DNA of 26,183 nt from an uncultured Dorea sp. (GCA_910579335.1 CAJTUQ010000010.1:10890-37072); one strand, 5' to 3'. Counted from the first letter of the stretch, positions 1 through 8,174 are shown. Made by a program: numbers and translations. Notes: generated by a model from the letters alone, not told the origin.

Positions 1-763
1 GAGACAGCTCCCCCCGGCTTACCAGTTCTTGGTCAAACTCCGCCCCGGCTCCGTCCTGAAGCTCCATCTCCTCCAGAAACTTCGCCTTCTGCTCCGGCAG
101 TATCAGCGTATCCATCTCCGGATCGTCAATGGATACTTTTCGCACCTCTCCCTGCGTCGTCCCTTTATGAGTCTCGGAAAACAGCTCCACCTTTCCTGTC
201 TCTCTGTCATACACGCCCCTGAACTCCTTGCCGGAGCCAATCGGCCAATTCACCGGACAGGTAGCTATGCCGAGCTCGCTTTCGATATCATCCAGCAATT
301 CGAAAGTATCAAGCGCCTCTCTGTCCATCTTATTGATAAATGTAAAAATCGGAATATGGCGCATCGTGCATACTTTGAATAATTTTCTCGTCTGCGCCTC
401 CACTCCTTTGGAAGCGTCAATGACCATCACCGCCGAATCCGCCGCCATCAGCGTCCGGTACGTATCCTCCGAGAAATCCTGATGCCCCGGAGTGTCCAGA
501 ATATTGATGCAGTACCCGCCGTAATTAAACTGAAGGACAGAAGAAGTGACGGAAATTCCCCTCTCCTTTTCAATCTCCATCCAGTCAGACACCGCATGCC
601 TTGCCGTCGCCTTCCCTTTCACACTTCCTGCAAGATTGATAGCGCCGCCGTACAGCAAAAACTTCTCTGTCAGCGTCGTCTTTCCCGCATCCGGATGGGA
701 AATGATCGCAAAGGTCCTTCTCTTCTCAATCTGTTCTTTCACTTCTTTCGATAATTGTGGCAT
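1..763 (-). CDS. prfC: Peptide chain release factor 3 (RF3), 3' end outside window
   Basis: RF3 is the translational GTPase that recycles release factors RF1/RF2 from the ribosome after termination. The first 254 codons are visible and the frame is open at the window edge. The G1 loop SHPDAGKTT lies near residues 22-30, the G3 motif DTPGHQDF follows at about residue 95, and the G4 motif NKMD comes later. The wording of these motifs (SHPDAGKTTLTEK, DTPGHQDFSEDT) is that of RF3 rather than EF-G or TetM. The start is the ATG at 763, preceded by AGGAGATTAAT. It lies downstream of spoIIIAH on the same strand but beyond a terminator, so it is probably a separate transcription unit. Only the GTPase domain and the start of the next domain can be seen. 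Confidence 0.95.
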   Translation of the reverse strand, partial: MPQLSKEVKEQIEKRRTFAIISHPDAGKTTLTEKFLLYGGAINLAGSVKGKATARHAVSDWMEIEKERGISVTSSVLQFNYGGYCINILDTPGHQDFSEDTYRTLMAADSAVMVIDASKGVEAQTRKLFKVCTMRHIPIFTFINKMDREALDTFELLDDIESELGIATCPVNWPIGSGKEFRGVYDRETGKVELFSETHKGTTQGEVRKVSIDDPEMDTLILPEQKAKFLEEMELQDGAGAEFDQELVSRGELS

Positions 764-866
764 ATATTAATCTCCTGATATTTCATATTTCTTCCATAGT
801 TTAGCACAGTCACCGGAAAATTAATAGTAGTCCGCCCACAAAAATTTCATGCAAAAAAATTCATGC

Positions 867-893
867 AAAAAGGAGAAGCACTGTTACTTCTCC
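867..893 (-). terminator. Rho-independent terminator of the spoIIIA operon
   Basis: On the minus strand GGAGAAG and CTTCTCC form a 7-bp stem with a 7-nt loop, followed by five Ts. The stop codon of spoIIIAH (884-886) lies at the stem-loop junction. A direct repeat TTCATGCAAAAA (846-857 and 860-871) follows immediately and overlaps the T-tract. The 763-866 gap before prfC contains no other clear element. Confidence 0.8.
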
Positions 894-1528
894 CCTTCAT
901 TGATTGGATTGATTACTACGTTTTCCGCCGGCACGCCCGTCTTCCTTGTCACAATATCCGTTATCTGGGCGCGGCTGGCCTCTGTCAGCTCTTTGGCATT
1001 TACCACCACGTCCGCCGCCTCGTCTGCAATACTCACCACTGCGTCGCTGAAGCCTTTGGATGCAAGCAGCGTCTCGGCCGCAGCCTCTTTTTCCGACAGT
1101 TCTGTCATCTTTACCATCTGTGACACCGCGTCCTTTTTCTGCTTGTCGCTCAGTTCCTTGTTGTCAATAATCTGCTGCAGCGTCTCTCTGTTTTTTGCGC
1201 GCACCTGCTCTCTTGTCACCTTCGCCTCCGCAACGACCGCACTGGCTTCGCCACTTGTAAGGACGGCCTCTCCGGGCGTACCTTCTACCGAGCCGTCCTC
1301 TTTCCCCTCCGTGTCGCTGTCCTGGCTTTTAATATCGCCGGATGCGCTTGCAAGATCTTCTTCCGAAATATCGAGCAGTTCCTGATTGGCAAGCTCCGCA
1401 TTCATCTGCTGCGCCTCTTCTTTATCCCCGAACAGCCGTCCCGAATAATTCAAATATCCGGCCGCAGCAATCATAACTGCCAGCGCAGCAATAATCACCT
1501 GATTTTTCTTAAAGATTTTTTTCACCAT
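884..1528 (-). CDS. spoIIIAH: Stage III sporulation protein AH (SpoIIIAH)
   Basis: SpoIIIAH is the mother-cell component of the SpoIIIAH-SpoIIQ channel that joins mother cell and forespore during engulfment. The 214-residue product begins with a basic stretch (MVKKIFKKNQ) and one membrane helix (about residues 10-27). A long acidic, low-complexity linker follows (roughly 40-85), then a C-terminal helical and strand domain of the YscJ/FliF-like type ending in the VVINPINEGEK region. The ATG at 1528 is chosen because it follows AGAGGAGG and because the family starts with a short basic N-terminus before the helix. An upstream in-frame ATG at 1555 overlaps the spoIIIAG stop but has a poor ribosome binding site. 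It is the last gene of the spoIIIA operon. The length is close to the B. subtilis protein. Confidence 0.93.
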   Translation of the reverse strand: MVKKIFKKNQVIIAALAVMIAAAGYLNYSGRLFGDKEEAQQMNAELANQELLDISEEDLASASGDIKSQDSDTEGKEDGSVEGTPGEAVLTSGEASAVVAEAKVTREQVRAKNRETLQQIIDNKELSDKQKKDAVSQMVKMTELSEKEAAAETLLASKGFSDAVVSIADEAADVVVNAKELTEASRAQITDIVTRKTGVPAENVVINPINEGEK

Positions 1529-1551
1529 GTTTCCTCCTCTTGCTTCGAATT

Positions 1552-2499
1552 TCATTCTTTCTTTACTATCCTAATCTTATGCGTGTCTATTCCAAATAAT
1601 GCCTGAACGCACTCAGTTATATTCTGAACCACTACCGCATCGCCGCCTCCGCCCGCAGCTACGACCACGCCTTCCACTCTCGGCGTGCGCTCCTTGCTCA
1701 CGTAAGGATTCTGCCCTGCCCCCTCGTAGCTGCTCCCACGAAGCCCGCCGCTTCCACCGTCCCCGTAATAAACCGTCGTCTCTTTTTGACTTTCATTGTC
1801 CGTCTTTCTCACGCCGCCCTGGCTGTCCTCCTCGCTCACCGACTCGCTGGAGGCTTCCCTGTCCTTTTCCACAACCTTCTCCGACGATTCTTTCAGCGTA
1901 ATCATCACGGTCACCTCTCCCGCCCCTTCCATCTGCGAAAGTATTCTTTCCAGGTTTCTCTCCATATATGAAACATATTTCTGTTCCGATGCGATACCTG
2001 TCAAATCCGCGCTTTCATAGTCCTCCCGCATCTCCTCCCCGGTATCGGTGCCCTGCTTTTTTTCCGGCAGTGCAATAATCAACAGAAGCACTCCCGCCAA
2101 AAACAAGATGACAATCTGGTCTTTTTTAATTTTCCAGCCTCTAAGCATGTCAATCAGCTTCTTTATCTCCTCCACCCTGATACTGTCATTTCTGCGCCTT
2201 ATTATGCCTTCTTCTTCCTCCAAGGCCTCTGAGAAATCTTCATCCTTAAGATAATCGGCCGCTTCCTCGATTTCTCTGATTTTCTCCTCGTATTCCCTGC
2301 TCCTGTAAAAATTGACGACATAGCTGTCCATCCCGAATATACGGAAAATCGGCGTTATAATCATAAGTATCAATACCATTCCCGTAAAAAAGCGAATATA
2401 TTTCTTATACCCGGAATCCGGAACCGCATAGAGCACCACCGTAGCCAGCACCATGTAAAAGGCCAGGTTCTGCATCCATTCATAAAGATATTGAAACAT
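1552..2499 (-). CDS. spoIIIAF/spoIIIAG: SpoIIIAF-SpoIIIAG in one continuous reading frame
   Basis: The N-terminal part is SpoIIIAF: two membrane helices (about 8-26 and 37-55) around the conserved YKKYIRFFTGM segment, then an acidic cytosolic tail. From about residue 113 it becomes SpoIIIAG: one membrane helix (about 128-145), an AGEVTVMITL ring-building-motif strand, a Gly-rich loop, and the closing segment with GIDTHKIRIVKKE. There is no stop codon between the two. AF normally has a further soluble domain of about 100 residues, which is missing here. An internal Shine-Dalgarno (GGAGGAG, 2167-2173) is followed by CTG at 2157 and ATG at 2148, so AG could also be made separately. The start at 2499 follows GGAGGAGCGGG. 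SpoIIIAG forms the large ring of the channel; AF is an inner-membrane partner. Either this is a true fusion or AG starts internally. Confidence 0.85.
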   Translation of the reverse strand: MFQYLYEWMQNLAFYMVLATVVLYAVPDSGYKKYIRFFTGMVLILMIITPIFRIFGMDSYVVNFYRSREYEEKIREIEEAADYLKDEDFSEALEEEEGIIRRRNDSIRVEEIKKLIDMLRGWKIKKDQIVILFLAGVLLLIIALPEKKQGTDTGEEMREDYESADLTGIASEQKYVSYMERNLERILSQMEGAGEVTVMITLKESSEKVVEKDREASSESVSEEDSQGGVRKTDNESQKETTVYYGDGGSGGLRGSSYEGAGQNPYVSKERTPRVEGVVVAAGGGGDAVVVQNITECVQALFGIDTHKIRIVKKE

Positions 2500-2510
2500 C
2501 CCGCTCCTCC

Positions 2511-3683
2511 TTATACGCTGCTTGTCACAAAAGAGACAATAACAATGGTTAACAAAAACAAGAGACTGACCGTAAAAATCACCCGCATCAGCAGCCGGCA
2601 CCCGTCCCCAACGCACTCTATGCACCCTACGATGCGCTTATCCGAAACCGGCTGTATCACTGCCGCCGCCAGCTTGTACATCAGTGCAACGGCCGCCATC
2701 TGCACAAGCGGTACAACGCACAGCGCAAGACAGATAAGCATTCCCGCCGTCCCGATGCCGTTTTTCACTAAAACAGCCGTTCCAAGGACGACTTCCGCAA
2801 CGCCGCCCACCGCGTCCCCCACGCCGGGAATCGCTTCCGCCGTCCGTGTAACGGCGCTTCTCTTTACGCTGTCTATAGCGGGGCTTATCATTCCCTGCAC
2901 GATATTGACGCCCACCACGCAGGCAACCAGTGTTTTTAAAAGCCATGAGACAGCCACCTCGATAAGCTCTGCAAATTTGCTTAAATATTCCTGGGACGAC
3001 AGAAAATCAAGTACCTTCACCATAACATATATATGTATGACCGGAAGCAGAAAACAGACGATTACAACCTCTACCGCATAGATGAAAAACAGCACCAGAT
3101 TGTAAAACGCAACCGCCGTCACGCTTCCCTTTGCAATCGAAACAGCCAGAAAATATACCGGACAGAAGGCAGTCATAAATGCCGTCAGCTTTTCGATCCC
3201 CCCGCTCGTCCACTCGATGACTATTTGAAAAGAATTGAGACAGAGAGCGATTAAGAGCAGGTATAAGACGTAAAAACTAATCTCGCAGATTTGACGGTTC
3301 TGGAATACACTGGAAAAATTGTGAATGACAGCCGCAATTACCGCAATGATTAATATATGGACAAGGTTCTCCCTGCTTCCTGCAAATGCATAGGTAAGCT
3401 GTCCTGCGGCAAGCTGCCAGAGGGTTTTTAGCGTGCACTCCTGCCTGCCGGAAATCATGGCCGCAGCCGTATCGTAAAATCCAATCTGCTCCTTTGGGAA
3501 GATATCTTTTAACGCCTTATCGACTTCCTCATAATCAAACTGCCCCAGCAGTTCTCCGGCTCCAAAGATTTCCTCTGATTCCGGTTCCTTGGCCTTTGCC
3601 TGTATTTCAGCAAAAGCGCCTGCCAATAGAGCCGTCACAAACGCCAGCAGAAAAAACATCCCCGTTCCCCTTCGCACATTCAT
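2511..3683 (-). CDS. spoIIIAE: Stage III sporulation protein AE (SpoIIIAE)
   Basis: SpoIIIAE is a polytopic membrane component of the SpoIIIA complex in the mother-cell membrane. The 390-residue protein starts with a signal-like segment (MNVRRGTGMFFLLAF...), followed by an extracytoplasmic region of about 90 residues. Several membrane helices fill the rest, including the well-conserved segment around SRENLVHILIIAVIAAVIHN. The length matches the family. The start ATG at 3683 overlaps the spoIIIAD stop in an ATGA arrangement, which points to translational coupling. The stop (2511-2513) is 11 nt before spoIIIAF. Confidence 0.95.
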   Translation of the reverse strand: MNVRRGTGMFFLLAFVTALLAGAFAEIQAKAKEPESEEIFGAGELLGQFDYEEVDKALKDIFPKEQIGFYDTAAAMISGRQECTLKTLWQLAAGQLTYAFAGSRENLVHILIIAVIAAVIHNFSSVFQNRQICEISFYVLYLLLIALCLNSFQIVIEWTSGGIEKLTAFMTAFCPVYFLAVSIAKGSVTAVAFYNLVLFFIYAVEVVIVCFLLPVIHIYVMVKVLDFLSSQEYLSKFAELIEVAVSWLLKTLVACVVGVNIVQGMISPAIDSVKRSAVTRTAEAIPGVGDAVGGVAEVVLGTAVLVKNGIGTAGMLICLALCVVPLVQMAAVALMYKLAAAVIQPVSDKRIVGCIECVGDGCRLLMRVIFTVSLLFLLTIVIVSFVTSSV

Positions 3684-4066
3684 GACAAAAATCCTTTCAC
3701 CGCGTCAAGCAGCGCCATAAGTATCGGCATGCTGAGCACAAGCACCGCCAGCTTCCCGAAGATTTCAATCTGCCCGGCGATGGCCTGGTATCCCGCATCC
3801 TTGCATATACTGGAGGAAAACTCCGCAATATACGTAATTCCCAGCATTTTAAGCAATGTCCCGATATATACGGTGTCCATGCTGATATAGTCCCCTATCG
3901 TCCTTACCATCCTTATAATCGTTTCCAAATACCTGAGGATACTAAAGAATATCAACAGGCTCAAGGCAATACTGATATAGATTCCATACTCCGCTTTTCC
4001 GCTTTTAAACTGCACGGCCAGAAGCGCCCCGGCCACCCCGATAATCCCCACCTGGACCATACTCAC
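3680..4066 (-). CDS. spoIIIAD: Stage III sporulation protein AD (SpoIIIAD)
   Basis: SpoIIIAD is a small membrane protein of the SpoIIIA complex. The protein has four hydrophobic segments and the family signature around GTLLKMLGITYIAEFSSS and KDAGYQAIA. The frame opens at GTG 4093, overlapping the spoIIIAC stop, but no ribosome binding site precedes that codon. AGAGAGGAG (about 4076-4084) sits 9 nt before GTG 4066 and 15 nt before ATG 4060. I choose 4066, giving 128 residues and an N-terminus (MSMVQVGIIG) like that of relatives. The alternatives are 4093, 4090 and 4060. The stop overlaps the spoIIIAE start. Confidence 0.9.
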   Translation of the reverse strand: MSMVQVGIIGVAGALLAVQFKSGKAEYGIYISIALSLLIFFSILRYLETIIRMVRTIGDYISMDTVYIGTLLKMLGITYIAEFSSSICKDAGYQAIAGQIEIFGKLAVLVLSMPILMALLDAVKGFLS

Positions 4067-4089
4067 GACCTTCATCTCCTCTCTTAACA

Positions 4090-4284
4090 TCACAGGGAAA
4101 ACAACCGCCGGATATCTTCAAACAAATTATAAATATAGGGGACAATCCAGAACAGCACAAGCAAAAGCCCCGCAAGACTCGTCAAAAAAGCCTGTTCCTC
4201 CCTGCCGCTGTGCTTTAACACCTGGCTTAACACGGATACTAATATCCCGACCGCCGCTATTTTAAAGATTATATTTACACTCAT
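4090..4284 (-). CDS. spoIIIAC: Stage III sporulation protein AC (SpoIIIAC)
   Basis: This is a 64-residue protein with two membrane helices, the usual size for SpoIIIAC. The segment VLKHSGREEQAFLTSLAG between the helices is the conserved core of the family. It is a small subunit of the SpoIIIA membrane complex. The start at 4284 has GGAGGCAGAGG just upstream. The stop overlaps the longest possible spoIIIAD frame. The 53-nt gap to spoIIIAB (4285-4337) holds no visible element. Confidence 0.94.
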   Translation of the reverse strand: MSVNIIFKIAAVGILVSVLSQVLKHSGREEQAFLTSLAGLLLVLFWIVPYIYNLFEDIRRLFSL

Positions 4285-4337
4285 CCTCTGCCTCCTTCAA
4301 GCCCAAATCCTCCTCTGCCCCGCCGGCACGCCATCTT

Positions 4338-4859
4338 TTATATGAGCATCACTGCCACCAAAAGTCCGCTCATAACGCCAAGACAATGGCACAGCCGAAC
4401 CTTCGCCCCCATCCCCTCCCACACCTCCTCCATGCTAAGCCTTAACTGCTCCTGATACAGCGCAAGCACCTCAAGCTGCAGCTTCAAATCCATCACTCCA
4501 AGCTGTCCGCCAAGCTGTATCAGCCTTTCAAGCTCTTTTTTCGGAAGGCCGGCGCCAGAAAGCTTTTCTGATGCCGCTTGTCCCCATATCTTTTCGAAGA
4601 CGCCCGAATCCGCTTCGTCCATCCTTTTTTCCATATCCAAAAGCCAGCTCCTATACGGTTCCTGCGTACGCCTGGCCGCATGCAGGAAGATTTCTCCAAG
4701 ATGTGTGTGCGCATACCGAATCTCGCTCTCTATCATGCACAAGAGTCTTTGTAAATTCCGCATCTGCCTGTACTCTTCTTTTATCCTCTCCGCGCGCAGC
4801 GCTCCTGAGAGCGTCGTGGCGGCTATGACAAGCAGACAGCCGGATACTTTTATAAGCAT
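4338..4859 (-). CDS. spoIIIAB: Stage III sporulation protein AB (SpoIIIAB)
   Basis: SpoIIIAB is a component of the SpoIIIA complex, thought to sit between the ATPase AA and the membrane ring, and related in fold to type II secretion GspF-like proteins. The 173-residue protein has one N-terminal membrane helix (about 5-20) and a long helical middle with the conserved RNLQRLLCMIESEIRYAHT segment. A second membrane helix lies at the end (GLLVAVMLI). The start ATG at 4859 directly abuts the spoIIIAA stop, so the two are probably translationally coupled. Confidence 0.94.
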   Translation of the reverse strand: MLIKVSGCLLVIAATTLSGALRAERIKEEYRQMRNLQRLLCMIESEIRYAHTHLGEIFLHAARRTQEPYRSWLLDMEKRMDEADSGVFEKIWGQAASEKLSGAGLPKKELERLIQLGGQLGVMDLKLQLEVLALYQEQLRLSMEEVWEGMGAKVRLCHCLGVMSGLLVAVMLI

Positions 4860-5771
4860 CTACACCACTCTCCCGTCACTGTCAAAAACAGCTTCTATCT
4901 CTCCTTTGTCTCTTAAGATTACATACCTGTCAAACCTTTTTTCCTCTATCATACGGGAGAATGCGGGTCTCCTTTTCAGCTCCTCCATAGACTCCCCGTG
5001 AGCCGTGGCAAGCATCTTACAGCCGCAGTGCATGGCATAGGAGACAGCCTGTACATCCTCCGCCGCCCCGATTTCATCTACCGCAAGAACCTGCGGCCGC
5101 ATGGAACGTATCAGCAGCAGCATTCCTTCCGCCTTCGGGCAGGCGTCCATGACATCCGTGCGGATTCCCAGATTATTCTGCGGTATCCCGTGATGGCATC
5201 CTGCAATTTCCGAACGCTCATCCACGACGCCTACCGTCATTGCCTTTGTATAGGGATTGCCGTCGGATATCTGGCGTATCATGTCCCTGAGAAGCGTCGT
5301 CTTCCCGCAGCCCGGCGGCGATACAAGAAGCGTGTGCAGAGGGCGCATACATTGGGTGACATAGGGAAACACCTTGTCCCCGCATCCAAGTATTTCATGG
5401 GACATGCGGATATTTACCGAAGTTATGTAACGAAGGTTCTTCATCCTCCCCTTCTCAGTAATTGCCTGTCCTGCCATGCCCACCCGGTGCCCTCCTTTGA
5501 TGGTAATAAACCCCTGCTTCATCTCCTGCTCAAACGCATAGAGGGAATAGCTGCTGACATGTTCTATCAGCTCGTTAATCTCCTCCTTGGATACGATATG
5601 CCTTCTGCCGTCAGCCGTCGCTGGCACAAGCTCCTCACCCCGGTACATTAAAATCAGGGGCTTTCCCGTGCGCAGACGGATTTCCTGAAGCTTCCCGGCA
5701 TCTGGCGCTTCCCGGTTCACCACCGTACGGATGCTTCCCGGCAGCAGGCCGATAATTTTATTTTCCTGCAT
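4860..5771 (-). CDS. spoIIIAA: Stage III sporulation protein AA (SpoIIIAA), secretion-type ATPase
   Basis: SpoIIIAA is the cytoplasmic ATPase of the SpoIIIA machine, related to type II/IV secretion ATPases, and is needed for late forespore gene expression. The 303-residue protein has a Walker A motif SPPGCGKTT (residues 151-159) and a Walker B motif VLAVDEIG (228-235). The conserved DERSEIAG segment follows Walker A, and ATAHG (256-260) acts as the sensor region. The start ATG at 5771 is preceded by AGAGGTGG. The open frame runs upstream to 5915, but that part reads through the hairpins after pnp and is not protein-like. It is the first gene of the operon, with a possible sigma-E promoter just upstream. 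Confidence 0.95.
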   Translation of the reverse strand: MQENKIIGLLPGSIRTVVNREAPDAGKLQEIRLRTGKPLILMYRGEELVPATADGRRHIVSKEEINELIEHVSSYSLYAFEQEMKQGFITIKGGHRVGMAGQAITEKGRMKNLRYITSVNIRMSHEILGCGDKVFPYVTQCMRPLHTLLVSPPGCGKTTLLRDMIRQISDGNPYTKAMTVGVVDERSEIAGCHHGIPQNNLGIRTDVMDACPKAEGMLLLIRSMRPQVLAVDEIGAAEDVQAVSYAMHCGCKMLATAHGESMEELKRRPAFSRMIEEKRFDRYVILRDKGEIEAVFDSDGRVV

Positions 5772-5792
5772 CTTTGTCCACCTCTTTAACTC

Positions 5793-5821
5793 AATATATG
5801 TCCATGCCCGTAATTTATTAC
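5793..5821 (-). promoter_or_regulatory. Possible sigma-E promoter of the spoIIIA operon
   Basis: On the minus strand GTAATAAA (5814-5821) and CATATATT (5793-5800) are separated by 13 bp. They resemble the B. subtilis sigma-E elements (-35 near GKMATATT, -10 near CATACAAT) with about two mismatches each. The start of transcription would fall about 15 nt before the spoIIIAA start codon, which is tight but leaves room for the AGAGGTGG site. The spoIIIA operon is a known sigma-E target in B. subtilis. Assigned by eye only. Confidence 0.4.
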
Positions 5822-5868
5822 AGGAAAATCTGCAAAAAGTCTGCAAAGCGTTTTTTATAGAGGGTACG

Positions 5869-5936
5869 GCGCTCCCACTGTAAAAGGGAGCGCTGCTCCA
5901 TAGATGTTTAGCCATCTATCTTGCAACGCTCCCTTT
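5869..5936 (-). terminator. Terminator of pnp made of nested, partly exclusive inverted repeats
   Basis: On the minus strand AAAGGGAGCG (5927-5936) pairs perfectly with CGCTCCCTTT (5883-5892). Inside that hairpin is a second one (CATCTAT/ATAGATG, 5913-5919 and 5900-5906). A short T run follows the outer stem. The 3' arm can pair instead with GGGAGCGC at 5869-5876, so two structures compete. The position 49 nt after the pnp stop fits a terminator. The 3' alternative stem could also act on readthrough into spoIIIAA. Confidence 0.65.
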
Positions 5937-5984
5937 GAAATCCGATATTTTATTTTCATATCAGGAAAAGGCTTCGAGTTTTTC

Positions 5985-8072
5985 TTACTCCGCCACATCC
6001 TTGATGCTGAAAGAAAATCTTCCCATCTTGTCCTTGCCAAGACATACTACCTTTACCTTGTCGCCAAGCGTCAGCACGTCTTCCACATGGTTGACTCTCT
6101 CCTTGGAAAGCTTGGAGATGTGCACCATGCCCTCCTTGCCCGGCGCAAACTCAATAAACGCACCAAATTCCTTAATGCTGACCACCTTTCCGATAAGCAC
6201 CTGCCCGGCCTCAAAATCAGTAACTATCGTGTAAACCAGCTTTCTCGCCTCGTCCATCATAGCCGCATCTGTTCCGCAGATGGACACGCTGCCGTCGTCC
6301 GTAATATCAATCTTGACGCCTGTCTGCTCGATAATCGCATTAATCGTCTTGCCTCGCTGCCCTACCACATCGCCGATTTTCTGCGGGTCAATCTGCATCT
6401 GGATAATCTTCGGCGCATACGGGCCTACCTCCGGCCTCGGCTCTGCGATAGCCTTGTTCATAATCTCGTCGATAATATAAGTCCTTGCCTTCTTTGTAGC
6501 GGCAATCGCCTCTTCAATAATCGGCCTTGTAAGTCCGTGAATCTTGATATCCATCTGAATCGCCGTGATACCCTTGTGGGTACCCGCCACCTTAAAGTCC
6601 ATATCTCCGAAGAAATCCTCTAAGCCCTGAATATCGGTAAGCACAAGATAATCGTCATCCGTCTCTCCGGTCACAAGGCCTGCGGAAATCCCTGCTACCG
6701 CAGACTTAATCGGCACGCCTGCCGTCATCAGCGACATGGAAGACGCACATACGCTTGCCTGTGAAGTGGAGCCGTTGGATTCAAAGGTCTCCGATACGGT
6801 ACGGATGGCGTACGGAAATTCTGCCTCGCTCGGCAGCACCGGCACAAGAGCGCGCTCTGCAAGCGCTCCGTGTCCGATTTCCCGGCGTCCCGGTCCTCTG
6901 GACGGTCTCGTCTCTCCTACGGAGTAGGATGGGAAATTATAGTGGTGCATATATCTCTTGGAAGTCTCCGCCTCATCAAGCCCATCCAGCCTCTGCGCCT
7001 CCGCAAGCGGCGCAAGCGTCGTGATGGTACATATCTGCGTCTGTCCGCGGGTAAACATCGCGGAGCCGTGGACTCTCGGTATCAAATCCACCTCTGCCGC
7101 CAGCGGACGGATCTGGTCGATAGCCCTGCCGTCGGGACGCTTATGGTCTTTTAAAATCATCTTGCGCACCGTCTTTTTCTGATACTGGTATACAGCCTCT
7201 CCGAGAACCGCAAGCCATTCCTCATTGTCAGCAAATGCTTCCTCCAGTTTTTCGGTAATCTGGCGGATATTCTCCTCTCTTACCTGCTTCTCATCGGTAA
7301 ATACAGCCTCCTCCATCGCTTCCGGCGGAACGATTTCCTTGATTGCCGCAAACAATTCCTCCGGCACCGCACAGCTTTCATACGTGTGCTTTTCTTTTCC
7401 GCACTCGGCGACAATGGTGTCAATAAAAGCGATGACCTTCTGGTTGACTTCATGGGCCGCAAAAATCGCCTCAATCATCTTCTGCTCCGGAACCTCGTTG
7501 GCGCCGGCTTCAATCATAATTACCTTGTCCCTTGTGGAGGCAACCGTCAGCGCAAGCTCAGAAGCTTCCTTCTGCGCCGCTGTCGGGTTGTATACGAACG
7601 CTCCGTCAACCAGCCCCACCTGCGTGGTGGAAATCGGACCGTCAAACGGGATGTCCGAAATCGTCGTGGCGATTGCCGCGCCAAGCATCGCCGTAAGCTC
7701 CGGCGAGCAGTCCTGATCCACGGATAATACAAGGTTCTCTAACGTCACGTCATTGCGGTAATCCTTCGGGAACAGCGGACGCATCGGACGGTCGATGACA
7801 CGGTCCGTCAGCACCGCATTCTCCGACGCTTTTCCCTCTCTCTTGTTAAAGCCTCCCGGAATCTTCCCTACGGAATACAGTCTCTCATTGTACTCTACGC
7901 TGAGCGGGAAAAAATCGATTCCCTCTCTCGGCTTCTCTGACGCGGTAGCCGTACAAAGGACGGTCGTGTCGCCGTAATGCATAAGGACAGCCCCGTTCGC
8001 CTGCTTTGCAACACGGTCAACATCTACGCAAAGCGTTCTGCCCGCCAATTCCATTTCAAACTTTTTGTACAT
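5985..8072 (-). CDS. pnp: Polynucleotide phosphorylase (PNPase)
   Basis: PNPase is the phosphate-dependent 3'-5' exoribonuclease of the RNA degradosome. The 695-residue protein shows the family layout: a first RNase PH domain (about 5-140), a helical linker, a second RNase PH domain with the FTRGQTQ and SRGPGRREIGHG segments, a KH domain with VVGQRGKTINAI, and a C-terminal S1 domain (VLIGKVVSIKEFGAFIEF...). The ATG at 8072 is preceded by AAAAGGAG, and the family begins with a short MYKKFEMEL-type N-terminus. Its frequent neighbour rpsO is not upstream; instead there is an accessory NTPase/TPR module. It has its own promoter, a leader hairpin and a terminator, so it appears to be transcribed alone. 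Confidence 0.98.
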   Translation of the reverse strand: MYKKFEMELAGRTLCVDVDRVAKQANGAVLMHYGDTTVLCTATASEKPREGIDFFPLSVEYNERLYSVGKIPGGFNKREGKASENAVLTDRVIDRPMRPLFPKDYRNDVTLENLVLSVDQDCSPELTAMLGAAIATTISDIPFDGPISTTQVGLVDGAFVYNPTAAQKEASELALTVASTRDKVIMIEAGANEVPEQKMIEAIFAAHEVNQKVIAFIDTIVAECGKEKHTYESCAVPEELFAAIKEIVPPEAMEEAVFTDEKQVREENIRQITEKLEEAFADNEEWLAVLGEAVYQYQKKTVRKMILKDHKRPDGRAIDQIRPLAAEVDLIPRVHGSAMFTRGQTQICTITTLAPLAEAQRLDGLDEAETSKRYMHHYNFPSYSVGETRPSRGPGRREIGHGALAERALVPVLPSEAEFPYAIRTVSETFESNGSTSQASVCASSMSLMTAGVPIKSAVAGISAGLVTGETDDDYLVLTDIQGLEDFFGDMDFKVAGTHKGITAIQMDIKIHGLTRPIIEEAIAATKKARTYIIDEIMNKAIAEPRPEVGPYAPKIIQMQIDPQKIGDVVGQRGKTINAIIEQTGVKIDITDDGSVSICGTDAAMMDEARKLVYTIVTDFEAGQVLIGKVVSIKEFGAFIEFAPGKEGMVHISKLSKERVNHVEDVLTLGDKVKVVCLGKDKMGRFSFSIKDVAE

Positions 8073-8136
8073 ATTTTTCTCCTTTTCTATACAGAACAAT
8101 TAATAATCTCTGCCGCAGGCGAAAGCTTCCGAAACT

Positions 8137-8174
8137 ACTGAAAAATATATTTTTACTAAAATATGCTTTTCAGT
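8137..8174 (-). promoter_or_regulatory. Long AU-rich hairpin in the pnp leader
   Basis: In the untranslated leader of pnp, ACTGAAAA pairs with TTTTCAGT, and inside it ATATTTT pairs with AAAATAT around a 3-nt loop. This gives an almost continuous stem of about 15 bp. In E. coli the pnp leader carries a hairpin that RNase III and PNPase use for autoregulation. A similar role here is inference only; the sequences are not compared. Confidence 0.5.

Noticed and set aside
5772..5915. Upstream extension of the spoIIIAA frame (48 extra residues)
   Set aside because: It reads through the pnp terminator hairpins; the family starts near MQENKI, which has an AGAGGTGG site at the right distance.
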